Assembly (NCBI GenBank): GCA_028284235.1
Contig: JANQSC010000071.1
Coordinates: forward strand, 1-64,000
Reading direction: 5' to 3'
Length of the DNA: 64,000 nucleotides
Origin: Opitutaceae bacterium
Lineage (GTDB): Bacteria > Verrucomicrobiota > Verrucomicrobiia > Opitutales > Opitutaceae
Part shown: piece by piece, positions 6,238 through 14,256 of the stretch
How positions within the stretch are numbered: the stretch's first letter is position 1
Layout of the letters: each line of letters opens with the position of its first letter
Program-made: the position numbers and the translations under genes
Notes under the pieces: model-generated
What the model saw: the letters and a program-made list of their open reading frames with translations, nothing else
The model's database searches: none
What the model was told of the DNA's origin: nothing

Positions 6238-8382
6238 ATGAAAATCGATATTCATTCACACACGAAGCAGTGCAAGTCGGGTGATGCACCGAGTCGCGAG
6301 ATCGCGGCGAAAGATTTTTGTGAAGCGTTGCGGGCAACTGAAGTCGGGATCATCGCGGTCACGAACCACAATGTCTTCGATCTTACGCAATTCGAAGAGA
6401 TTCTCGAAGAAATGGACGGCGACACTCAGGTCTGGCCCGGCATCGAGCTTGACGTCGCCTATGAAGGCGCGCGGGGGCATTTGCTTGTAATCGTTTCGCC
6501 GGATAAAGCAGATGAGTTCTCCGCGGCTGTTGACGACATCACCGATGGCTCAACGCCTGACAAATTCGAGACCACAATCGAGGAGGTGCTTGAGCGGTTC
6601 GATACACTCGGGCCTCTTTACGTTGGGCATTACAAGCAGAAGAAACCCAATCTCTCTGATGAAGCGATCGAAAAGCTGATCACCGGATCAGCCCGCCCCG
6701 CGCGGGTTATCAAGGAGGTCGCGAATTCAATCTCAGCAGGGATCTATATTTCACACGGTCACGCCTCGATCTACGGATCCGACATTCACGACTGGGAGAA
6801 GTATGAAGAGGAAGCGCGCGAGCTGCCTGACCTAAGACTGCCGGTAGAAAGCTTCGAGCATTTTTGCCTGCTCCTCGAGAAGGATCCGACTACTATAAAT
6901 ACCACCCTTGACCAAAAGGTCGCAGAGGATCTGATCCTCACGCCCTTTGAGGATAGCACAATCATCAAGCTAAGAGTCTATAACGACATCAATGTCGTTT
7001 TCGGTCCAAAAGGCACTGGCAAGTCCTGTCTGCTCAAGGCCATCGCTAAGCACTACAGCGATAGCGGTATCGAGGCCGAGGTCTACGTTTCAGACAGCGG
7101 CCGTCTTGATACGAGCTTTGATATAAAGGGTAAAAACCTCTCCCTAAACTTAGAGCCGCTCGGCATCAGCTATTGCAAGGATGAGATCGAGGCTCTCAAG
7201 AAGGCCCACGAAGGAGGCGTGACGAGCCTTAGCAGGTATGTCGGCTTCTTTCGCACCAAGGCGACCAATAAGAACGCCAAGAAGATTAAACTCAAGGATA
7301 TCGAGCCGGAGAAGACGGCATCTGCCGAGCGTGAGTTTGGTGAGTTTAATAAGGCTGTGATCAAGACCGATGAATTCATCACATTCTTGCGTGAGCATCC
7401 GGCAGTGCAAGCAGAGCTGGAAGACAAGGAACGCACCGATCTGATAGAAAAGCTCTCAAGGATTTTGGAACGTCTCGAGGGTCGCGAATGGAATAGTTTT
7501 GCAGGATGGAAAGAAGTGGTATTGATGAATAGCGCGATTGAAATGTTCCGGAAAGAAGTGGAACGCAAAACCGGTTCACCTGCAAAACCGACAAGCACCG
7601 GTTTCAAGAAATATGCGATTAACCGGGCGACCATCGAGGCGAACGCCGCTGCCATTATCAAGAGCTTCGATACCAGGATTCGAATTGAAAAGCAGCCGGT
7701 TGGCAGTCTCGGTCCCAACAAGGGCAATCTCGAGCTGTGCACTGTCCTCAAGTTCCAGAACGGCAGGATCTCAGATGGCTCGCTTGGCAAGCACAAGGCC
7801 ATAAAGAAAAAATCGCTTAAGGATTTTGCGAACGCAATTAGAAAGATCCGGAGCTATGCCTACAAGGACGATCTATTCCTACACATCACCGTATTGAACG
7901 ACATCGAAGATATCGAGAAAATCGAAACCGTTTACGAGTTACTGCTCTTCAAGAGATATTTCGCGCTGGACGGAAAGTCATATGCCCCTTCCAGCGGTGA
8001 AGCCTCTATGATTATGCTGCAAAAAGAGCTGGAGACGGATAAGGAAGTCTACATCCTCGACGAGCCGGAAAAAAGCCTCGGGAATGAGTATATCAGCGAT
8101 GTCATCGTGCCGCTGATCAAGGAGCGGGCACGTGCCGGCAAGAAGGTCTTTTTGTCAACGCACGATGCAAACATTGCGGTCCGGACCTTGCCCTATTGCT
8201 CGGTCTATCGCTGCCACGGCTCGGAGGGCTACGCCACATACATCGGCAATCCCTTCTCGAATGACCTCGCCAATCCAGACGATGAAGCCGACCGGCACGA
8301 CTGGAAGAAGGTGAGTATGAGAACACTTGAAGGCGGCGAAGAGGCCTTCGGAGAGAGAGGAAAAATCTATGGAAACGGTTGA
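6238..8382 (+). CDS. PHP-domain / ABC-type AAA ATPase fusion (candidate defence nuclease)
   Basis: This 714-residue protein has two halves. The PHP metal-dependent phosphoesterase domain (1 to about 200) keeps its metal ligands: H6xH8, 'TNHN' 42-45, E70, H81, H173/H175 and SDxH at 181-184. An SMC/ABC-like ATPase follows, with Walker A GPKGTGKS at 256-263, a signature-like 'SSGEAS' at 585-590, Walker B 'YILDEPE' at 605-611 and an H-loop His at 642. A charged helical insert lies between Walker A and the signature. The order matches TrlF-like and Ppl-like (PHP plus ATPase) proteins, some of which protect against phage. The gene overlaps a small acidic partner by 14 bp. Its composition is GC-richer than its neighbours. 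The substrate is unknown; nucleic acid is an inference. Confidence 0.8.
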   Translation: MKIDIHSHTKQCKSGDAPSREIAAKDFCEALRATEVGIIAVTNHNVFDLTQFEEILEEMDGDTQVWPGIELDVAYEGARGHLLVIVSPDKADEFSAAVDDITDGSTPDKFETTIEEVLERFDTLGPLYVGHYKQKKPNLSDEAIEKLITGSARPARVIKEVANSISAGIYISHGHASIYGSDIHDWEKYEEEARELPDLRLPVESFEHFCLLLEKDPTTINTTLDQKVAEDLILTPFEDSTIIKLRVYNDINVVFGPKGTGKSCLLKAIAKHYSDSGIEAEVYVSDSGRLDTSFDIKGKNLSLNLEPLGISYCKDEIEALKKAHEGGVTSLSRYVGFFRTKATNKNAKKIKLKDIEPEKTASAEREFGEFNKAVIKTDEFITFLREHPAVQAELEDKERTDLIEKLSRILERLEGREWNSFAGWKEVVLMNSAIEMFRKEVERKTGSPAKPTSTGFKKYAINRATIEANAAAIIKSFDTRIRIEKQPVGSLGPNKGNLELCTVLKFQNGRISDGSLGKHKAIKKKSLKDFANAIRKIRSYAYKDDLFLHITVLNDIEDIEKIETVYELLLFKRYFALDGKSYAPSSGEASMIMLQKELETDKEVYILDEPEKSLGNEYISDVIVPLIKERARAGKKVFLSTHDANIAVRTLPYCSVYRCHGSEGYATYIGNPFSNDLANPDDEADRHDWKKVSMRTLEGGEEAFGERGKIYGNG

Positions 8383-8674
8383 AGCATCAGTGGTCGAAGA
8401 GGACGAAAAATACTTCATCGAGATTACGATCGGAGAGGAAATGATTTGGATCCCTTTGTCGGAGGATAAACCTAAGGAGGTTAAGAGTGCATTTAACAAA
8501 CTAATCGAGCGGATCAAGGAAGGCGAATTCGAGATCGAACTGGATGAAGTTGGTGAGGATCTCTTTTCGCAGGTCGCAAACGAATACATCACCCAGCTAA
8601 ATCGCGAGATCTCCGAAGTGCGCGAAGAAATGATTTATCTTGGCCTTATCGAGGAAGACGAGGAGGACTCCTAG
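8369..8674 (+). CDS. Small acidic partner of the PHP-ATPase
   Basis: This very acidic protein has 101 residues. ATG 8369 is chosen because a purine-rich ribosome site (gagagagagg) lies just upstream; a longer frame would start at 8327. A beta-like start ('YFIEITIGEEMIWIPL') is followed by two charged helices ('AFNKLIERIKEG' and 'EVREEMIYLGLIEE'). The start lies inside the end of the ATPase gene (14-bp overlap), so the two are almost certainly co-translated. I do not recognise a named family. Roles consistent with this context are an inhibitor, DNA mimic or sensor for the ATPase. Confidence 0.7.
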   Translation: METVEASVVEEDEKYFIEITIGEEMIWIPLSEDKPKEVKSAFNKLIERIKEGEFEIELDEVGEDLFSQVANEYITQLNREISEVREEMIYLGLIEEDEEDS

Positions 8675-8711
8675 GATGAAGACGAGGACGACGATATTTT
8701 TAGGAGCACTG

Positions 8712-8735
8712 AGGTTTTGCTCGGGGCAAAATCCT
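8712..8735 (+). terminator. Short hairpin after the PHP-ATPase operon
   Basis: AGGTTTTGC and GCAAAATCCT pair around a 5-base loop (tcggg) about 40 bp after the stop. No long T-run follows, so termination is only suggested. Confidence 0.3.
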
Positions 8736-8830
8736 TGTAACGAACCTTAAATTTGGAAATGATGAAGCCCATCAAGCAGTGGCACATCAACCCGCTACGC
8801 ACATGAGCGCACTCAATAATTCTCAAAAAA

Positions 8831-9301
8831 ATGAATCCATCTTGGGTCACAGCTATCGCCTCCACTATTTTTGGAATAAGTGCTATCTTTTTTGCTTATC
8901 AACAATGGAAGATAAATACATCCAAACTTAAGCTCGACCTCTTTGAAAAAAGATACGCAGTCTACGATGGTGTCCGAAAGTTCCTTTCTGTCATCTTAAG
9001 TGAAGCCACGTTCACCGATAAAGACCTTTTTCAGTACTACGCAGACACGTCTGATGCCGAGTTCTTATTTGGCTCGGAGGTTGTTACCTTCATCGATAAA
9101 GTGAAAAGAAAATCTTTGCGAATGAGGACTTTGCAGAAAAAATATGACAGACTTCCCACAGGAGAAAAACGAAGTGAACTAGTAGAAAAAGAACATGTTG
9201 AACTTGAATGGTTGATGGGTCAATTATCTCAATTAAGGAAGGTGTTTTCTCCTTATCTTTCGTTTTCCAAGGAAGCTAATGATCCTTTTGATGTAATATG
9301 A
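8831..9301 (+). CDS. Hypothetical single-pass membrane protein
   Basis: This protein has 156 residues. A single N-terminal transmembrane helix (about 5-23, 'WVTAIASTIFGISAIFFAY') is followed by a charged helical cytoplasmic domain. Its 'LKLDLFEKRYAVYDGVRKFL' type of motif is widespread in short uncharacterised membrane-anchored proteins of accessory regions. The DNA is clearly AT-rich compared with the flanking core genes. No enzyme motif is visible. The gene is alone on its transcript as far as can be judged. Confidence 0.6.
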   Translation: MNPSWVTAIASTIFGISAIFFAYQQWKINTSKLKLDLFEKRYAVYDGVRKFLSVILSEATFTDKDLFQYYADTSDAEFLFGSEVVTFIDKVKRKSLRMRTLQKKYDRLPTGEKRSELVEKEHVELEWLMGQLSQLRKVFSPYLSFSKEANDPFDVI

Positions 9302-9429
9302 ATTTATCAGACATAGTTCTCCAACAGACCAACCAATCAGGAAAAAAGTAACTGGTTAGAACCAGTCGGGAGATACAATAGATTTCGTTGTGCTCATCTA
9401 TGAATCCCCTCGACGTTGGACCAGACTAA

Positions 9430-10107
9430 ATGAAAATCGCGTCTTACATAGCATCAGTGCTGGTTCTGGCATTTGCACTCTGGGCAGGATACCAAGACAG
9501 GGTCGCTGTGATGTCGGTCGCCGCAGTATTTTTCTTCGGGGTTCTGTTCTTTGCGAATATCGACCGAATTTCGTCCTTCAAAGCCGGAGCAAAGGGATTT
9601 GAAGCTGAGACTCGAGAAATCGTGAAAGAAGCCAAAGATGTAACCAGAGAATTGCGAAGACTCGCGGTGATTTTGGTAGAGAACCAACTTACCTCAATTC
9701 AGAGAGTAATGCGGCTCGGTGGATACACCGATGCTGACAAAGAGGCTCGAAAAGCAGCTCTTGTCGATATACTCAAAGATCTAGAGATCCCTGACGAAGA
9801 GATCCAACGAGCATTGAAAGAATGGAACGAGCTTATCATTTTTGATTATGCGCACCACCTTTTGGGAGGCGGATATCGCCCTTCGAATCTTTCAGAGGAA
9901 GCGATGGCGGATTGGGAAGTTCTCCGAAAAGGAAAGCTCTACGATATGCCTCGCCCTTCTCAAATCCGCGATTTTGTCACGAAGCATGGATTGATCACTC
10001 CCGAGATAGATGAACGAATTGAGGACTATGCATACTTCCTTGAGCACAAGAGGATCCGAAGACCTGAAGATTTTGCACTGAGGGACAAGTGGAAACTCAC
10101 CGACTGA
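9430..10107 (+). CDS. Hypothetical membrane-anchored protein
   Basis: This protein has 225 residues. Two hydrophobic helices (about 4-20 and 23-42) are followed by a helical region with charged heptads (50-100), then a mixed region that ends 'YFLEHKRIRRPEDF'. No family is recognised. The stop is followed 3 bp later by an attC-like site (10110-10176), so this gene plus that site has the shape of an integron-type gene cassette, although the case is weak. Confidence 0.55.
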   Translation: MKIASYIASVLVLAFALWAGYQDRVAVMSVAAVFFFGVLFFANIDRISSFKAGAKGFEAETREIVKEAKDVTRELRRLAVILVENQLTSIQRVMRLGGYTDADKEARKAALVDILKDLEIPDEEIQRALKEWNELIIFDYAHHLLGGGYRPSNLSEEAMADWEVLRKGKLYDMPRPSQIRDFVTKHGLITPEIDERIEDYAYFLEHKRIRRPEDFALRDKWKLTD

Positions 10108-10109
10108 AT

Positions 10110-10176
10110 GTCCAACAAGACGCTACACTCAACTCCGGGACTAACGTCCCTGCGTCGGGTGAGCTCCACGTTAGCC
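10110..10176 (+). repeat. attC-like inverted element (candidate cassette recombination site)
   Basis: The 67-bp element begins with GTCCAAC (fits RYYYAAC) and ends with GTTAGCC, so the AAC/GTT trinucleotides of the outer boxes face each other. The inner part has a hairpin GGGAC-TAAC-GTCCC and partly matched flanks (CTCA/TGAG). Size and placement just after a stop codon are typical of attC sites. The outer boxes are only partly complementary and one base departs from the GTTRRRY consensus. Confidence 0.35.
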
Positions 10177-10228
10177 AAGAAACTGAATACAGGAAAAACC
10201 AACCTTCAAAACCCCACCCAAACCCAGA

Positions 10229-10510
10229 ATGAGTTTCGTTCCACAAACAGCATCTGAAGTAGAGTCATCGCCAGACTTCGAATTGAAGCATACTACCTCT
10301 AATGGAATAAAGATTTACATTAGAGAACTAACAGAGGAGCAAGCTGACTCAATCATCGTTGCGACTAGAGATGACGAGTTTCTTTCATACCAAGAGGATT
10401 CAAAAAGACTCATGGTAACGATTAAAGATGATGAAATAGTTGAAGGAGAATTCGACGATACTGACGACACAATGGAAGTGATGGACTTCATGGTAGACAA
10501 TGGATTGTAA
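10229..10510 (+). CDS. Small acidic hypothetical protein
   Basis: This protein has 93 residues and is strongly acidic (many Asp and Glu, ending 'DDTDDTMEVMDFMVDNGL'). There is no membrane segment or recognised motif. It sits exactly between the two attC-like elements, the position of a gene in a cassette. Composition is AT-rich. The ATG at 10229 follows a C/A-rich leader without a clear ribosome site. Confidence 0.5.
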   Translation: MSFVPQTASEVESSPDFELKHTTSNGIKIYIRELTEEQADSIIVATRDDEFLSYQEDSKRLMVTIKDDEIVEGEFDDTDDTMEVMDFMVDNGL

Positions 10511-10636
10511 GGCTAACAAGGCATCGCACACAATGGCGGCAAACGCTCGCCTCTTTCACAACGACCCCATGAAGATTAACCCCAACAGACTTGGAACCAC
10601 TACCGAAGCCGCCATCGTGTGGATTTGACGTTCTAG
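10511..10636 (+). repeat. attC-like long hairpin
   Basis: Starting at the stop of the preceding gene, GGCTAAC (10511-10517) faces GTTCTAG (10630-10636). Internal arms GCACACAATGGCGGC (10526-10540) and GCCGCCATCGTGTGG (10608-10622) pair at 13 of 15 positions, with an unpaired base in the inner arm as in attC sites. At 126 bp it is within the known attC size range. The last box deviates from the GTTRRRY consensus. An ordinary hairpin is possible. Confidence 0.35.
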
Positions 10637-10637
10637 A

Positions 10638-11465
10638 ATGGAGTTGCCGGACAAAGAAACCATGTCAGTTCGTTCGAGATTTTATCGGATCGTTGCAGCG
10701 ATTTCGATTCTGTTAGTTTTGGATCGACTACAGGAGATACTGTATCTGCTTCCGGTCTACAAAGGCCTCTACGAATCTTATCCATTCTATATTCCCGAAG
10801 GAGGGAAAAGCATACTTCAAATATTGTTGGCTGTATTCGGGATGCAACTTTTGACGAGATCGCAAACTCGAGACGCTGTTTCAGAGCTTGGATTCAAGGC
10901 ACCGTTTTGGAAAGGACTATCCTTCGGTCTCGGAGCGACATTCTTAATGATTTTGGGTTTCGCTCTCACGAATCCATTCAGGCTTCCGGACGACGGATTT
11001 GCCGCCGTCTACTTAGCGGGCATATCTCCCTTGGCCGAAGAGACCCTCTATCGCGCGTTTGCAGTAGGAGCATTGTACTTTCGCTGCCGTCTGCCGCTGT
11101 GGCTCTCGCTGCTAATTCCTGCCTCAATCTTCGGGTTCGGGCATGTGAGTTCGGGGTCAGGTCTTGTGGAGAATATCGGGCTATTCCTGCTGCTGTCCTC
11201 CGGCGGACTTTTCTTTGGCTGGTTCTATATAAGATGGAGTCGGAATCTATGGGCACCCTTTTTCTTGCATGCAGCAATGAATCTTTGCTGGCAGATCTTT
11301 GACGTAAGCAACAGTGCAATCGGAGGATGGTGGCCGTTCCTATTGCAAATCTCTGCAATCATCGTAGCGGTTCTCTTGACCTTGAAGTTCACGTCAGGGA
11401 AAGAGCAAAAAGATGAACACTTAGAACAAGAAGATTCAGGCAATGCGGATATGCCGCAAGCCTGA
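10638..11465 (+). CDS. CPBP-family intramembrane metalloprotease (CAAX protease/bacteriocin-processing type)
   Basis: This 275-residue protein has about eight hydrophobic segments. The catalytic E134E135xxxR139 motif is present, followed by 'FGFGHV' and 'FFLHAAMN', which supply the histidines and Asn of the CPBP (Abi) active site. Members are membrane proteases used in prenyl-protein processing, bacteriocin self-immunity or unknown tasks. It begins directly after the attC-like hairpin, stands alone in the accessory region, and ends with a charged, non-membrane tail. The substrate is unknown. Confidence 0.82.
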   Translation: MELPDKETMSVRSRFYRIVAAISILLVLDRLQEILYLLPVYKGLYESYPFYIPEGGKSILQILLAVFGMQLLTRSQTRDAVSELGFKAPFWKGLSFGLGATFLMILGFALTNPFRLPDDGFAAVYLAGISPLAEETLYRAFAVGALYFRCRLPLWLSLLIPASIFGFGHVSSGSGLVENIGLFLLLSSGGLFFGWFYIRWSRNLWAPFFLHAAMNLCWQIFDVSNSAIGGWWPFLLQISAIIVAVLLTLKFTSGKEQKDEHLEQEDSGNADMPQA

Positions 11466-11547
11466 TCAAAACGTTGTGCAGAAAATTAGTTCCTCGGTTT
11501 GGAAAGGGAGTGCGCTCAACGAGGGTTTTCAACATCGCTTCGCTGGA

Positions 11548-11591
11548 TCTCGGCTGCGCCGAGAACAGAATGGCCCCGCGAATACGGGGCC
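11548..11591. repeat. Two adjacent small hairpins, possible terminator
   Basis: TCTCGGC-TGC-GCCGAGA (11548-11564) and GGCCCCG-6 bases-CGGGGCC (11572-11591) are perfect 7-bp stems. They lie between the CPBP gene and the convergent gene at 11656, so they could stop transcription from either side. No T-run follows. Confidence 0.4.
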
Positions 11592-11655
11592 AACAGGTTA
11601 GTTCGAATCGTGTTCCAGCAACCGCTGGATCCTGTTCGCTGAAAGTCGATCTGTG

Positions 11656-11946
11656 TTAGACTTCACCTTTATGAATCTCGACTTCGTCAAGTTTCTCAAC
11701 GAGATCTTCAGCGTCTCGGGCAGAGGCGAACTCTTCCAGTGCAGAAAGAATGCGGCAGGAGTAGAGCGACATTAAGTCGTTGAGTTTGCCCAAGGCGAAG
11801 GGGCTGATTTCGATTCGGTCGTCGGGCCAGTCTTCGAAGACTGAAAAAATCGACGCGATGCAGATGATTAGGTCCGCGTTCTCGTCGACTTGCTTTCTCG
11901 TTTCCGCGTAACGGCGGATTGTTTCGTGATCCATCCCTTTGAGCAT
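11656..11946 (-). CDS. Hypothetical small helical protein, divergent to an RHH regulator
   Basis: This protein has 96 residues from ATG 11946, which is preceded by AGGA at good spacing. A longer version from a TTG at 12009 would run across the palindrome, so it is less likely. The sequence is helical and mixed-charge with 'RRYAETRKQVDENADLI'. There is no catalytic motif I can name. Head-to-head arrangement with the ribbon-helix-helix gene at 12029 and a shared palindrome suggest joint control. It may be part of a toxin-antitoxin-like pair, but this is not shown. Confidence 0.5.
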   Translation of the reverse strand: MLKGMDHETIRRYAETRKQVDENADLIICIASIFSVFEDWPDDRIEISPFALGKLNDLMSLYSCRILSALEEFASARDAEDLVEKLDEVEIHKGEV

Positions 11947-11967
11947 GATTCCTATTTTGTTACTAAT

Positions 11968-12025
11968 GTTACGAAACGTAACTTTATTGATGTTGTGAAT
12001 CAAGGACAAAAGTTACGAAAGTTAG
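11968..12025. promoter_or_regulatory. Palindromic operator between divergent genes
   Basis: GTTACG-AAA-CGTAAC (11968-11982) is a perfect inverted repeat. A related copy, GTTACGAAAGTTAG, occupies 12012-12025, just before the ATG of the RHH gene at 12029. Repeated half-sites of this kind between divergent genes are typical binding sites for ribbon-helix-helix autoregulators. Confidence 0.6.
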
Positions 12026-12028
12026 CGT

Positions 12029-12196
12029 ATGGCAAAGAAGAGTTACACCATCGGTGTCCGCGTTGACGAAAAAGTGAATGGGATCATTGAAACGTTGGCG
12101 AAGAACGACGACCGGACCATGGGAGCAATGGCTAGAAAACTGATTCTGGAGGCGCTCGAAAATCGCAAACTAGTCAAGCCAGGCGAGGGTGACTAG
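12029..12196 (+). CDS. Ribbon-helix-helix DNA-binding protein
   Basis: This short gene encodes 55 residues (MAKKSYTIGVRVDEKV..., ending KPGEGD). A beta strand with alternating residues ('SYTIGVRVDE') is followed by two helices ('KVNGIIETLAKND' and 'TMGAMARKLILEALEN'), the MetJ/Arc/CopG fold that dimerises and inserts its strand into the major groove. It is probably an autorepressor and perhaps an antitoxin. The palindrome at 11968-12025 lies immediately upstream and is the probable target. The divergent gene at 11656-11946 is its likely partner. Confidence 0.65.
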   Translation: MAKKSYTIGVRVDEKVNGIIETLAKNDDRTMGAMARKLILEALENRKLVKPGEGD

Positions 12197-12332
12197 TCGA
12201 TAAATTTGCGGAAAAAGGCATATCACGCAGTCTGTGACCAGGGGATTGCTTCGTGTGATCACAACCACAAATTAAAATGAGTATCCGGACCGCTCTCGGG
12301 TTCTTTTGAGTTGTCTCGAAATTCGTCGAAAA

Positions 12333-12713
12333 ATGGAATATCTATACGCAGCTCTGGCGATCGCGTTGTTCGGTTATCTCTTCGTCTATCGGGCGAGGTA
12401 CAATTTCGGAACTAAAAGAATCATAGAAGAGACGGATAGGTACAGAGTGGAAACTCTCTGGACAGAATTCGAAATTCCTAAGCGCGAATTAGTGGAGGAA
12501 AATACCACCGACATGTGGAGTTTGCTTGGACACGACGTAGGCTGGTTTTCGCTGCGATTCTACGGTATGTGGCCATTTGGAGAGCTTAAGCTTCTCACCC
12601 AAAAGTCAGGGCGAGTAATCCATCATCTCATTCCAGTCTCGATAATTGAAAAACGAGCGTCCAACCAAGCCGTTGATTCAATGGGTGCTGAGGCACCTAT
12701 CGAGTCACCTTAG
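12333..12713 (+). CDS. Hypothetical protein with N-terminal membrane helix
   Basis: This protein has 126 residues from ATG 12333; an upstream in-frame TTG at 12306 gives a longer version but no better context. The first 20 residues form one transmembrane helix ('YAALAIALFGYLFVY'). A soluble part of about 100 residues has no known motif. It lies 14 bp upstream of a leucine-rich gene and could be co-transcribed with it. I do not recognise the family. Confidence 0.5.
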   Translation: MEYLYAALAIALFGYLFVYRARYNFGTKRIIEETDRYRVETLWTEFEIPKRELVEENTTDMWSLLGHDVGWFSLRFYGMWPFGELKLLTQKSGRVIHHLIPVSIIEKRASNQAVDSMGAEAPIESP

Positions 12714-12727
12714 AGTTCGATAAAATA

Positions 12728-13378
12728 GTGAGCGCTACCTTCGAAATTCGTGACCATGAGCACGGCCTTGGGGAAGTGCTCTGGTTAAAACAGGCGTGGG
12801 AACCACGTTTCAAGAGGATGTTGGATGATCGAGGTATTTCTGCGGTGCGCTTCAGCGCGCTCGGCTCCATTAAAGACCTCGATCTCTCAGTTCTTGCTGA
12901 CTTGCCGTTTCTCAGGGGACTGGAGATTTATGATTGGGAGGTCACAGACGCTCGAATCGTTGAGGAGCTCCCGAAACTTGAAGCGCTTGGATTACAAATC
13001 AAGCGAACCAAGCCAATCGACTTCTCCAAGTTGCCGAACCTCAGAGTGGCCCTCTTGATCTGGTGCAAGGGCTTCGAAGGAGTGTTTTCATCACCACGAC
13101 TTGAATACTTGAACGTATCCAATTTTCCGTTGGAAGACTTGCGAGCCCTATCAGGGCTACAGTCCCTTCGACGGCTCTCGCTAACCTCAAGGAAACTCAA
13201 ATCTCTCTCGGGGATTGCTGATCTCCCGCTGCTCGAAGAACTTGATCTATACGATTGCCGCGCATTGGAAGACGACGAAGGACTTGAGAACCTTCCCAAT
13301 CTGAAGAAGCTCCAGATCGAAGCCTGCAACAAACTGAAAACCAAAATGCGGGAACAAATCGATAGAGGCAATGGTTGA
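12728..13378 (+). CDS. Leucine-rich-repeat-like protein
   Basis: This protein has 216 residues and starts at GTG 12728. From about residue 40 on, Leu recurs in 20-24-residue units such as 'LDLSVLADLPFLRGLEIYDW', 'LPKLEALGLQI', 'LQSLRRLSLTSRKL' and 'LPLLEELDLYDC', roughly seven leucine-rich repeats. These form a curved interaction surface. There is no signal peptide, so it is probably cytoplasmic. The partner is unknown. It ends 4 bp into a longer, unlikely start of the next gene. Confidence 0.6.
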   Translation: MSATFEIRDHEHGLGEVLWLKQAWEPRFKRMLDDRGISAVRFSALGSIKDLDLSVLADLPFLRGLEIYDWEVTDARIVEELPKLEALGLQIKRTKPIDFSKLPNLRVALLIWCKGFEGVFSSPRLEYLNVSNFPLEDLRALSGLQSLRRLSLTSRKLKSLSGIADLPLLEELDLYDCRALEDDEGLENLPNLKKLQIEACNKLKTKMREQIDRGNG

Positions 13379-13410
13379 CGCCGCGCCTTCTTTTTCACGT
13401 CGGAGCAAAA

Positions 13411-14256
13411 ATGAAAAAAATCGAACAACAAACATCGCTAGTGCTCCTCTTTTGCATGTTTTCGCTCTCTTGCTCGATGGAAAGAAGCGAAACCGCTAAC
13501 GACTCTCAATTGGAGCGTTTCACGCTTCAATCGCATCAGTTGAATGACACTTTCAACGTAGACGTCTGGTTGCCGGAAAACTACCACGACAGCGGCAAGT
13601 CCTATCCTCTATTGCTCCTGCTTGACGGCGAGTCCGCGTTCGATCCTGCGAAACTGATAGGCAGCTATCTTCAACTAGAAAAAGAAATTGCCGAATTTGC
13701 CATCGTTGGTCTGAGCTACAATGTCGGGTTCAGTGATCCGTTGCTCGATGCCAAGCGGAGCCGAGACTTTGTTCCTCCGCTTGATGATCAGGGAATTATA
13801 AAGAAAGTCGACACGGCCTATTACACTTTCATACGCGATGAGCTTTTGTCCGAACTTGATCGTAGGTATCGTGTTGATACGGACCAAAGAACCTTGTGGT
13901 CGTATTCCTTGAGTGGTTCCTTTGCGGCGTGGCTTAGCTATCACGACCCATCTCTTTTCAGGCACTATATTTTCGCTAGCGCGAACTTGATCCAATGGGG
14001 CATTTTTGAGAAACTCGCCGGTGGGGAGATCTTCAATGCGGGTGATTCATCGAAGAGAAGAGTCTTCATTTCTTACGACCAGACGGAGATACCTGATCCG
14101 GAGATTCTGGAGCGAGGAAGGGCTTTGCTCACTCGGCCTGATGCATTCCCGGGCTACGACGTGAAATTCCACCTTACGGAAAATGAGTCGCACGCGAGTT
14201 CCTATTTTGTGTCGATGCCTACCGCCTTAAGACACATCTATGGTCTGGAAAAGTGA
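13411..14256 (+). CDS. Esterase-D/Fes-like alpha/beta hydrolase, probable lipoprotein
   Basis: This protein has 281 residues from ATG 13411, the start of a hydrophobic signal ending near Cys ('LLFCMFSLSCS'). The body reads as a PF00756-type esterase: 'YPLLLLLDGES', the nucleophile elbow 'YSLSGSF' and a late His in 'ENESHAS'. Such enzymes hydrolyse small esters or S-formylglutathione-like substrates. Export is predicted, so it may act in the periplasm or outer envelope. The elbow reads SxSGS instead of GxSxG, a common variant in this family. It follows the LRR gene by 32 bp. Confidence 0.7.
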   Translation: MKKIEQQTSLVLLFCMFSLSCSMERSETANDSQLERFTLQSHQLNDTFNVDVWLPENYHDSGKSYPLLLLLDGESAFDPAKLIGSYLQLEKEIAEFAIVGLSYNVGFSDPLLDAKRSRDFVPPLDDQGIIKKVDTAYYTFIRDELLSELDRRYRVDTDQRTLWSYSLSGSFAAWLSYHDPSLFRHYIFASANLIQWGIFEKLAGGEIFNAGDSSKRRVFISYDQTEIPDPEILERGRALLTRPDAFPGYDVKFHLTENESHASSYFVSMPTALRHIYGLEK

